Shown: piece by piece, positions 18,136-26,059 of the stretch
Position numbering within the stretch: position 1 is the first letter of the stretch
How the letters are laid out: each line of letters begins with the position of its first letter
Assembly: GCA_016195145.1 (NCBI GenBank)
Contig: JACQAF010000161.1
Location: 1-33,850 of the forward strand
Direction: 5' to 3'
Source of the DNA: Rhodospirillales bacterium
Lineage (GTDB): Bacteria > Pseudomonadota > Alphaproteobacteria > CACIAM-22H2
DNA: 33,850 nucleotides
Made by a program: the position numbers and the translations under genes
The notes under the pieces: generated by a model
The model's database searches: none
What the model saw: only the letters and a program-made list of their open reading frames with translations
Told to the model about the DNA's origin: nothing

Positions 18136-19254
18136 TCAGAGAACGAGCGCGACGGCAGGCCGCGCCGCCGGCGATCCGGCCGCTAGCGCGATTTCGACCG
18201 TCGCCCGGTCGAGGTCGCGGGTGATGAAGACAATGCGCGAGCGGCGGTCCGCATCCGGCCAGGTCGGCAGCCAGACCGGCGGGTGAAACAGGCGCTGCAC
18301 GCCGTGGATGACCGCAGGCCGGTCGCTGCCGGCAATATTGATCAGCCCCTTCATGCGCAGAAGATCGTCCCCGCGATGAATCGCGAGGCTGTCGAGCCAC
18401 GCGGCGAGCTGGTCCCATTCGAACGGCGTGTCGTAGGTAAGACAGAACGAACGGATGCGCGCGTCGTGGCGGTGCGCAGCGCGGGATGCGCGGTCGTGCC
18501 CTGCATCGCCTTTGTCGCCGCCGCCCGCTTCGTAAGTGTCTGCCGCGAGCCAGGCCCGTGCCTCCGGCCCATCCCGGCCGGTATCGAAACCGTCGCCGTC
18601 GAACAGATCGGCCGGCACCGCGCTGTCGGCGGCCCGGCGGGCGATCGGCGCCGCCCGATTGAGCCGCTGCAGCCGAGCCGCGAGCCGTACAATCTCGGCT
18701 TCCGCCGCCAGATCGGTTTTGGTCACGATCAGCCGGGTGGCCGAGGCGACCTGTTCGACCGCTTCCATATGCGCATCGAGCGTCCGCCAGCCATTGACCG
18801 CATCGACCGTCGTCGCCACCGCCGTCAGCCGGCAGCGCGCCACGATCAGCGGATCGGACATCAGCATGATCAGGACCGGCGCCGGGTCGGCAAGGCCCGT
18901 GGTTTCGATCACGATCCGCCGGATCGACCGGCCGGCATGCTTGCCGCGCCGGTCGAGCAGACCGCGCAAGGCCCGCGCAAGATCGCCATGTGAGGAGCAG
19001 CAGAGACAACCCGAATCGAGCAGGATGGTGTCTTCCTGCGCCGTTTCGATCAGGGCATGATCGATGCCGATCTCGCCGAACTCGTTGACGATCACCGCCG
19101 TGCCCATCATTGCCGGGGTCTTGAGCAGCCGGTTGAGCAGGCTCGACTTGCCGCTGCCGAGAAAACCGGTGACGACCGCCACAGGAAGACGATCATCGGG
19201 GGACGGACGAATGGCGTTCATAACGTCAACCTGCTCCTTCGGTGTCGCATGCAA
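18136..19254 (-). CDS. CobW/COG0523-family GTPase (putative metallochaperone)
   Basis: VVTGFLGSGKSSLLNRLL (P-loop), IVNEFGEIGIDHALI, SGCLCCSS (CxCC metal motif), C-terminal LINIAGSDRPAVIHGVQRLFHPP. An internal ATG at 19221 is an alternative start. Confidence 0.93.
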   Translation of the reverse strand: MHATPKEQVDVMNAIRPSPDDRLPVAVVTGFLGSGKSSLLNRLLKTPAMMGTAVIVNEFGEIGIDHALIETAQEDTILLDSGCLCCSSHGDLARALRGLLDRRGKHAGRSIRRIVIETTGLADPAPVLIMLMSDPLIVARCRLTAVATTVDAVNGWRTLDAHMEAVEQVASATRLIVTKTDLAAEAEIVRLAARLQRLNRAAPIARRAADSAVPADLFDGDGFDTGRDGPEARAWLAADTYEAGGGDKGDAGHDRASRAAHRHDARIRSFCLTYDTPFEWDQLAAWLDSLAIHRGDDLLRMKGLINIAGSDRPAVIHGVQRLFHPPVWLPTWPDADRRSRIVFITRDLDRATVEIALAAGSPAARPAVALVL

Positions 19255-19323
19255 CGATTGTCATGGGCAGTCCGCGCCAACCGCCGCCGGCGAAGAATCC
19301 GGCGGACGGCGGCGGGTATCGAT

Positions 19324-19899
19324 TCACCGTGCGTAATAGGCGCGCAGTGTCGTTTTCTCGATCAGGTTCTGGTTGAGATAGAAGCCGACCATCGCCGCCG
19401 GCGCGTTCTCGTCGAGCGGCAGCTTGTCGGTCTTCAGCGCGTGAACGGTGAACTCGTAGCGATGCGGCTTGTCGCCCGCGGGCGGGCAGGCCCCGCCAAA
19501 ACCCGGCTTGCCGAAATCGGTCCGGCTCTGCACGCTGCCGGCGGGGACGAGTTTGGCCCCTGCATTGCCGGCGTTCTTGGGCAGGGCGGTAACGTTCGCC
19601 GGAATGTTGAAGACGACCCAGTGCCACCAGCCGCTACCGGTCGGCGCATCGGGATCGTAGACCGTAATGGCGAAGCTCTTCGCCTCGGCCGGCGCTCCTT
19701 TCCACTGCAGGGCCGGTGAGACGTTTCCGCCCTCGCAGCCGAAGCCGTCGAACACCTGTTCGTCGGCGAGCTTGCGCCCCTCCTTGATATCGGCGCTCGA
19801 AACCTCGAAGCCTTGCGCGTTCGCCCCGGCCGCACCCGCCAGGACCAGCGCCGAGGCCAGAACCGCGCCCTTCGCCATCGTACCGATCGTTCCCATCAT
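19324..19899 (-). CDS. YbhB/YbcL-type PEBP (Raf kinase inhibitor-like) protein, exported
   Basis: Signal peptide then FDGFGCEGGNVSPALQWKGAPAEAKSFAITVYDPDAPTGSGWWHWVVFNIPANVTALP. Start within the ORF at 19324..20052 chosen at the MM before the signal peptide. Confidence 0.9.
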   Translation of the reverse strand: MMGTIGTMAKGAVLASALVLAGAAGANAQGFEVSSADIKEGRKLADEQVFDGFGCEGGNVSPALQWKGAPAEAKSFAITVYDPDAPTGSGWWHWVVFNIPANVTALPKNAGNAGAKLVPAGSVQSRTDFGKPGFGGACPPAGDKPHRYEFTVHALKTDKLPLDENAPAAMVGFYLNQNLIEKTTLRAYYAR

Positions 19900-20070
19900 A
19901 ACCTCCATCCCATCGTGACGTTTGAATGTGGCGCGGGAGAGAGCCTGACTGGACTGTCCCTCGCGCCTCTTCGGGACGATCAGGTACCACGGCGAAAATT
20001 TACGCGATGTTCGCAAACAGCCGTTTTCTGTTCGCAACCGTTCAACCGCCAAAACGGTCGGCGAAGACGC

Positions 20071-20120
20071 AGAAAAGAAACTCCCCGCGCCGGTTTCCCG
20101 ATGGGAATCCGGGCGGGGAG
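20071..20120 (-). terminator. Rho-independent-type terminator downstream of the alpha/beta hydrolase
   Basis: Minus strand: CTCCCCGC-CCGG..CCGG-CGCGGGGAG stem (20081-20120) with nested TTCCC/GGGAA, followed by TTTCTTTTCT. Confidence 0.65.
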
Positions 20121-20158
20121 GATCGCGCTCGCGCGGAGCCCTAAGCGCTGGCCCGTTT

Positions 20159-21121
20159 CTAGTCCCCGTTGACGAATTTGGCGATCACCGCAGCCGCATC
20201 GTCGGACACGATATCGGTGAAGAAGTGATCCGCGCCATCGACGATCGCGGTACGCACGTTGGGGTTCTTCTCCTGTTTGACCCGGCCGGCGAGGTCGGGG
20301 ACGACCATGTCCACCGTTCCGGCGACGACCAGAACCGGCGTGCGGATCTTGGAGAAGAACTGGGGCGAGTCCATCTCGCCATCGTCGCGATAGTAGGACA
20401 CGAACGTATCGGCGCGGACGGCCGCGTCAGGGCAGTTGAGGAAGCCAATCCCGCGCATCATTTCGCTGCCCTTGCCGGCGGCAACGAGCTTTTCCGCATC
20501 GGCCAGGCGCGCGGGCAGCGGCGCGTTATGGGCCATCTCGTAGCCATCCCTGACCCGCTTTTCGTCCCAGGTCAGCGGCGCCAGCAAGACGATACGCTTG
20601 ACCGCCGGGTCGATCTTGCCAGTGCCGTAGCGCATGACCTGGTTGCCGCCGCGCGAGAAGCCAAGGACGGTGACATCGCCCGCCCCCTGCCCCTTCAGCC
20701 AGTCGACCCAGGCGACGATTTCGCCCGCCGCGTCCTGAAGGCGGTGGGTCTGCGGCAGGCTGAAATCGGCGACGCCGCGCCGGTCTGAAACGTTAAGGCT
20801 AAGGGTGACGGCCAGGCTGGACACGCCCTGCTGGCGCAGCGTCGCCTGCAGCTGCTTCATCGTTTCCTGGCCGCTATGCGCCATCGTGCCGTGAACCATC
20901 ACGACCACGCCGTCCTTCCACGTCTTGTTCGGCGCGAACACCGCCTCGCCGAGCAGTCCCATTCCCTTGTGATCGGCCCGCACCTCGACGGCTTGCGCCG
21001 GCGCCGCTGGAACCGCTATCGCCAGCATGGCGATGCCGATAACCCCGGCCGCCAACCGCATCGCGCGCCCGGCCGCACCCGTTTTCTTGTTACAGATCGT
21101 TCGCTCAGATCGTTGCTTCAT
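20159..21121 (-). CDS. Exported alpha/beta hydrolase
   Basis: Signal peptide, VVVMVHGTMAHSGQETM, VTVLGFSRGGNQVM nucleophile elbow, VDGADHFFTD catalytic His region. Confidence 0.85.
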   Translation of the reverse strand: MKQRSERTICNKKTGAAGRAMRLAAGVIGIAMLAIAVPAAPAQAVEVRADHKGMGLLGEAVFAPNKTWKDGVVVMVHGTMAHSGQETMKQLQATLRQQGVSSLAVTLSLNVSDRRGVADFSLPQTHRLQDAAGEIVAWVDWLKGQGAGDVTVLGFSRGGNQVMRYGTGKIDPAVKRIVLLAPLTWDEKRVRDGYEMAHNAPLPARLADAEKLVAAGKGSEMMRGIGFLNCPDAAVRADTFVSYYRDDGEMDSPQFFSKIRTPVLVVAGTVDMVVPDLAGRVKQEKNPNVRTAIVDGADHFFTDIVSDDAAAVIAKFVNGD

Positions 21122-21396
21122 CTTGGTATGCCTCCTCAGTTATGTTTCGTCGTTGCTACGTCACTTGCCCACCAGGAACGCTTTCGCTGCCGCCAGCTCC
21201 GGGCGTGCCGTATCGTCGGCAGCAGCCGGTTGCGCGGCAAAGTCGCCGACGGCAAGCGATTGCGCGGAGACGAGAAGAAAATTTCGACGCATGGTTGTCC
21301 TCCCGAACCAGACAACCCCCCGGTTTTCCGGATGTCGTGTATATTAGTACCGCGTAAATTAGTTATTAGAGTAGACAAAAACCCGAGCGCCAAATC

Positions 21397-21945
21397 ATGA
21401 TAGCGATCATGTCGGAGACGATAATTCAGCATCTGCGCGACCTGCCGGGGACCGAACGGGTCTTCGACGAGGGAAAATTTCTGTTCCATCAGGGCGATAC
21501 GGTCGCGGTCCTCCATGAAATCCTGGACGGATCGGTGTCCCTGGCGCGCCATCAGGTCGATGGCGCCCTGGTCGTCACGCAACGCGCCATAACCGGCTCC
21601 ATCCTCGCCATGCCGTCGCTTTTCGCGGATGTCTATCATTGCGACGCCATCGCCGATCTACCGACCCGCACCCGATCGGTCGCCAAACCCGCGCTCTATG
21701 CGCGGCTGATCGAGCGGCCGAGGCTCGCCGCGGCGTGGCACGAACGCCTCGCCTCGGCGTTTCACAACGCCCTGCAACGGGCCGAAATCCTGTCGCTCAA
21801 AACCGTCGCCGCCCGCCTCGATGCCTGGATCGCCGCGCATGAGGGGAAATTGCCGCCGAAGGGCGAATGGAAAACGATTGCCGACGAGATCGGCACCAGC
21901 CCCGAGGCGCTCTACCGCGAGCTTGCCAAGCGCCGCAAGGACTGA
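21397..21945 (+). CDS. Crp/Fnr-type transcriptional regulator
   Basis: N-terminal cyclic-nucleotide-binding-like fold (GKFLFHQGDTVAVLHEILDGSVSLARHQ..) and C-terminal HTH (WKTIADEIGTSPEALYRELAKRRK). Confidence 0.75.
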   Translation: MIAIMSETIIQHLRDLPGTERVFDEGKFLFHQGDTVAVLHEILDGSVSLARHQVDGALVVTQRAITGSILAMPSLFADVYHCDAIADLPTRTRSVAKPALYARLIERPRLAAAWHERLASAFHNALQRAEILSLKTVAARLDAWIAAHEGKLPPKGEWKTIADEIGTSPEALYRELAKRRKD

Positions 21946-22046
21946 CGCGCCAGTCCACGGGCCTCTGTCCTCTTGTTTTTCCGCGATACCGAAATACCGC
22001 CATCGTTGCAGACACGAGCCCGAGACTCCCCGCCAACATCAATCGC

Positions 22047-22077
22047 TTGAGTCTGTAGTCCATACAGACAGTACAGT
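22047..22077 (+). promoter_or_regulatory. MerR-family-type promoter/operator (TTGAGT - 19 bp - TACAGT with internal dyad)
   Basis: -35 TTGAGT at 22047-22052, -10 TACAGT at 22072-22077, spacer exactly 19 bp; perfect dyad GTCTGTA-GTCCA-TACAGAC at 22051-22069. Confidence 0.7.
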
Positions 22078-22171
22078 GGGGATGCCTGCCCGGGTTTATG
22101 GCCGGAAGCGCGCAATCGAGCGCGACGCCGAAGGGCGATTTGCAACGACCCTTGCCGATAAGGAGAACGCC

Positions 22172-22960
22172 ATGACCAAGCCTGCCCCCGTTCGCACGGC
22201 AAAGCCCGCGGTGACATTGCGCGCGAAGACAGCGATGCCCGACTGGTCGGCCATCGCCAGCGAGCCGGCGGCCGCGGTGCTCGAAGCCATATTTGGCATG
22301 TTCGGCAAGGGCGACCGGCTGGCCGGCATCGACGAAGCCGAGGATCGCGTCTGGCGGGCTATTCAGGAGATTTTCGCTTATTCGGATTTGCCGCCGACGA
22401 CCCCAGCGATTGCCGCCGCGACGCGGCTCGATGGCAATACCGTGCGCCAGGCGTTGCAGCGCCTGCGCACGCGCGACCTCATTGTCGTCGACAGCGAAAC
22501 CGGCGATATCCGCGGCGCCTATCCGTTTACCCTTGTGCCGACCGAGCACCGCGTGACGCTGGGCGGTCGCGAACGCCTCGCCATGTGCGCGATCGACGCG
22601 CTTGGCATCGGCGCCATGTGCAGGATGGATACGGTCGTCAACTCGGCATGCCGCCACTGCAAGGCGAAAATCGCCGTGCGGACGGAACAGGACGGCCGCG
22701 CCCTTTCGGCCGTCTCGCCGCATGGCGCCGTCGTCTGGGCAGGTCTTGAATACGCCGACGAATGCGCGGCGACATCGTTGTGCCGCGTGCTGGCGTTTTT
22801 CTGTTCCGACGCGCATCTCGATCTTTGGCGGCGGGAAAACGACGCCCGGCACGGTTATCGTCTTTCGATGGCCGAGGGATTGCAGGTCGGCCGGGCGATT
22901 TTCGCGCCGATTCTCGCCGACGCGCCGCCCCTTACGGCCGCCGCAGCCGCCCGCGCCTGA
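22172..22960 (+). CDS. Alkylmercury lyase (MerB)-like protein with N-terminal helix-turn-helix-like segment
   Basis: [106 protein letters not shown] resembles the MerB domain; C-A-I-D and a downstream Cys align with the catalytic Cys/Asp/Cys. SD AAGGAG upstream of ATG 22172. Confidence 0.78.
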   Translation: MTKPAPVRTAKPAVTLRAKTAMPDWSAIASEPAAAVLEAIFGMFGKGDRLAGIDEAEDRVWRAIQEIFAYSDLPPTTPAIAAATRLDGNTVRQALQRLRTRDLIVVDSETGDIRGAYPFTLVPTEHRVTLGGRERLAMCAIDALGIGAMCRMDTVVNSACRHCKAKIAVRTEQDGRALSAVSPHGAVVWAGLEYADECAATSLCRVLAFFCSDAHLDLWRRENDARHGYRLSMAEGLQVGRAIFAPILADAPPLTAAAAARA

Positions 22961-23078
22961 CCAGCCGCGACGGGCGCATCCGGGGCAAGACTCGGGGCGG
23001 GGAGTGCACTATTCTCCCCCGATCCCGCGCCGATTCTCCGTCGGCGCCCTCTCCGCCCCTCTCGACCGGAACCCGCTC

Positions 23079-23717
23079 ATGGCCTCTTTCCCCAACGTCA
23101 CCGTCGTCTCCCACCCGCTGATCCAGCACAAGCTCAGCCTGATGCGCGACAAGGAGACTTCAACCGCCGCCTTCCGCCGGCTGCTGCACGAGATCGCGTT
23201 GCTGCTCGGCTACGAGGTGACGCGCGGCCTGCCGCTCACGACGCGGCGCATCGAAACGCCGCTGGCGGCGATGGACGCGCCGTTCATCGAGGGCAAGAAG
23301 CTGGTGGTGGTGCCGATCCTGCGCGCCGGGCTCGGCCTCGCCGATGCGCTGCTCGAGCTCGTTCCCTCGGCCCGCGTCGGCCATATCGGGCTTTATCGCG
23401 ATCCGAAGACCCGCGCCGCGATCGAGTATTACTGCAAACTGCCCGAGGACGTGACGCAGCGCACCGTGATCCTGTGCGACCCCATGCTGGCCACCGCCCA
23501 TTCGGCGATCGCCGCCGTCGATCTTCTCAAGCGCAAGGCGGCTGTCCAGATCAAGTTCCTCGCCCTGCTTGCCGCGCCCGAGGGCGTGAAAGCCTTCACC
23601 GCCGCGCACCCCGACGTGCCGGTCACCCTGGCGGCGATCGACGAGCGCCTCAACGACCACGCCTATATCGTGCCCGGCCTCGGCGACGCCGGCGACCGCC
23701 TGTTCGGCACGAAATAG
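23079..23717 (+). CDS. upp: Uracil phosphoribosyltransferase
   Basis: [87 protein letters not shown]. Confidence 0.96.
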   Translation: MASFPNVTVVSHPLIQHKLSLMRDKETSTAAFRRLLHEIALLLGYEVTRGLPLTTRRIETPLAAMDAPFIEGKKLVVVPILRAGLGLADALLELVPSARVGHIGLYRDPKTRAAIEYYCKLPEDVTQRTVILCDPMLATAHSAIAAVDLLKRKAAVQIKFLALLAAPEGVKAFTAAHPDVPVTLAAIDERLNDHAYIVPGLGDAGDRLFGTK

Positions 23718-24014
23718 GCGGTATCTCTACGCGTGCTATTTTTAAGAGGCGTTGATTCAACGGCACGGCATCATCGCCGGCTGACCCAGGATACGCTCTG
23801 CGGCCGCCGACAAACGATGGGGGATCATCCGACGCCCGCGCGATCACGCCGGGCCTTCACGATTTCGGCCTCGGAGAGGCCCTACCGTCCGCACAGAGTA
23901 CGTTACCGATAAGAGCGCGCAACCGCGCTACCCGCTACAACATGCCCACCACAAATTCCTTGGCATTGACTACTCAGCAGCTATCAAATTTTTAATCAAA
24001 TTTGCCCACAGAAC

Positions 24015-24476
24015 CTAACTTGACTCCGTAATCGGAAAGTTTCTTATAGTATGCTCTCGGACTTTTCTGCGCTCGATTGATCGAAAATCAACCTGGATCG
24101 GCCAAACATCAGATGGCAAAATGATATCATTTTTCATATAAATACAGTATGTAATTATAGTTTTACAATAAAGCATTAGATATTCTTTTTCAGATCGTGA
24201 AAATTTATTAACATCATTATTGATCTGGCGTAAAGCTATTATCGTAGCCGCCACGGCCAAATCGTAGTTTCCCAATCGACTAGCCACGTTCCCACATAGA
24301 ATATTGACATTATAGGTAACAGTGGCTGAGGGCATCTCATCTCGAAAGATGTCATAGATCGCCTTTAAACAGAGCCATGCTTCCGCATATTTCTCTTGAG
24401 ACGCGTTATCGAGGGCCTTGTTCCAAAAAAGGGCCGCTCTGAATGCTCTAGCGAGCCTGCACATAGTGCCAAACAT
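24015..24476 (-). CDS. Hypothetical protein; candidate immunity protein of toxin cassette A
   Basis: AT-richer 153-aa ORF whose ATG directly follows the TAA of the upstream minus-strand ORF (24477-24479). No family recognised. Confidence 0.5.
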   Translation of the reverse strand: MFGTMCRLARAFRAALFWNKALDNASQEKYAEAWLCLKAIYDIFRDEMPSATVTYNVNILCGNVASRLGNYDLAVAATIIALRQINNDVNKFSRSEKEYLMLYCKTIITYCIYMKNDIILPSDVWPIQVDFRSIERRKVREHTIRNFPITESS

Positions 24477-24772
24477 TTATTCGCCACCAATCTTTCCAGA
24501 AAAATTAACAGCGGCTCGAATCACCTCCATAAATTTCTCAAAGGGTGTCCTTGGTGTCGGGCTGTTCGCTGGACCAGGACTTGCAGACCCTTTTAGTGAA
24601 TCATAAAAGTGAATATCTTCCAAGTGCCTATCTTGGGTATATGCGCGAGTATTAGCGGTTGGATCTTTATTGACGTTCAAGTCGATTGACGGGCTTCGGG
24701 TAGGCCCTCCACCATAGCCTCTCCCGCCTCCCGCGCCGGCCCCCTCGGTAGCATCAATATCATGGGGACTTA
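24477..24772 (-). pseudogene. Cassette A toxin C-terminal segment, frameshifted relative to the pretoxin repeat
   Basis: Continuous reading ..LSPHDIDATEGAGAGGGRGYGGGPTRSPSIDLNVNKDPTANTRAYTQDRHLEDIHFYDSLKGSAS..KIGGE* in a frame different from the pretoxin repeat at 24776-24909, which itself hits TAA at 24770-24772. Confidence 0.45.
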
Positions 24773-24775
24773 AGC

Positions 24776-24909
24776 GAAGGCGGCGGTGACGGCGCCGTTC
24801 TGGAACTTGCCGCCGGCGAGGACGGAGGTCGTGCCGCCGATCACCGCGTGGCTGACCAGCCGCACGGCGAAGTCGTTGGACGGGATCAGCGGCCCGGCGA
24901 ACGATCCGG
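24776..24909 (-). repeat. 134-bp direct repeat, copy A (pretoxin GSFAGPLIPSNDFAVRLVSHAVIGGTTSVLAGGKFQNGAVTAAF)
   Basis: Identical to 26461-26594 except two positions, both synonymous (TCC/TCG Ser, GAC/GAT Asp). Confidence 0.95.
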
Positions 24910-25162
24910 CCGCCGCCGCATCATCCCGCCGGCCGGGCGTTCACGATTTCGGCCTCGGCGAGCGTGCGCCCGCCCATCGTCGTCATCCGCACGGCGGTCG
25001 TGCGCTTCACCATTGACCGGTGCAACGCTACTGGATGCAGGGGTGGCGGTAGGGGTGCAAGCACGAAGTCAAGACTTTCTGAGGTAAAACCATCGCCCTC
25101 GCGCCAACATTTCGCAGTGCACTCATCAACAAATTCGCGACGCCGCAATCGTAAAAGAGAGA

Positions 25163-25470
25163 TTACATTTCTTTATCACGGGCGGCTTCCTCGTTCTCAT
25201 ACAATTCTGCCCATGCCATAGACTCAAGCTCGTTCTCGTGTATGAGCTCCCTATCCCGCAAATTTTCTATCAGCCCGCGCGCGACATGCACAAATACCGG
25301 CCATGAAACAATCGGGAACAGCGACGCCCCGGCGTGGCGCGTTGCCAAAACTATCTCAGCGATGTCGTTCTACCACAGCCCATATTTTTGCCCGATGATC
25401 GGCGGATCGATCCTGACTAACAGAAGATCGTCCCTGTGCTCGCTCCGCAACCGCCGCAACCGAAAGCAGC
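25163..25470 (-). pseudogene. Degraded small protein (possible immunity gene remnant) with in-frame TAG
   Basis: One frame reads SEHRDDLLLVRIDPPIIGQKYGLW*NDIAEIVLATRHAGASLFPIVSWPVFVHVARGLIENLRDRELIHENELESMAWAELYENEEAARDKEM*; internal TAG at 25370-25372. Confidence 0.45.
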
Positions 25471-25720
25471 GCCGGGGGAATCAAGATCATGATCGTTAGA
25501 CGAGGCCAAATAGAAATCCAGCCGCGGCTCGTTCGGCTTCGAACAAGCCCCTTCACTGTCGGCCGCTCGGATCATTCTAAATGGCGGCGTCAGCCCCGGC
25601 GCGTGGCGATTATCGGAAACGGCTCAGGATCGGCATCACCGCCGCCGCCCGCACCGTGCGCTTCGCCAGAGACCCGGCGCGGCTCTGTTGATGGCTGTAG
25701 GACACAGAACGCTCAGAAAG

Positions 25721-26059
25721 CTAAATATCGAGTTGATACATCCACCAATAGATCGCCACGCATAGTCCAAGCACGACGATTCCAGCAATGAAATTTGTCA
25801 AGTATCTTTCCGCGCGCATTAGATGACGAGCAACCAAATAGTATATCACCACGAAAATCCCCGGGCCTGCCAACGCAGACGCCCCTAAAAAAAGCCAAAC
25901 CAGCGATAATCTCTCATCCGTTGCATAGGAGAGAAAGATTACACCCGCATCCCAACCCAATCGAATCATCGGCAGGAGAAGAATTGCTGCTGTTATGGAT
26001 GTGCATCCAGATATTATGCGGATCAATATTTTAAACCTAATCTGTCTATCGTTTCCCAA
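25721..26059 (-). CDS. Small membrane protein; candidate immunity protein of toxin cassette B
   Basis: 112 aa with about three hydrophobic segments (ITAAILLLPMIRLGW, LVWLFLGASALAGPGIFVVIYYLV, FIAGIVVLGLCVAIYWWM); start overlaps the 3' end of the toxin ORF by 37 nt. Confidence 0.55.
   Translation of the reverse strand: MGNDRQIRFKILIRIISGCTSITAAILLLPMIRLGWDAGVIFLSYATDERLSLVWLFLGASALAGPGIFVVIYYLVARHLMRAERYLTNFIAGIVVLGLCVAIYWWMYQLDI

Noticed and set aside
21161-21293. Possible small exported protein (MRRNFLLVSAQSLAVGD..) divergent from the Crp/Fnr gene
   Set aside because: Frame depends on a run of four A bases and turns into non-protein-like sequence; may be a remnant but not supportable.
22999-23019. 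Hairpin GGGGAG-N9-CTCCCC between the MerB-like gene and upp
   Set aside because: Short stem with no T-tract on either side; not enough to call a terminator.
25600-25690. SLAKRTVRAAAVMPILSRFR similarity to the SMVKRTTAVRMTTM segment
   Set aside because: Only a short weak match; not enough to claim another cassette remnant.
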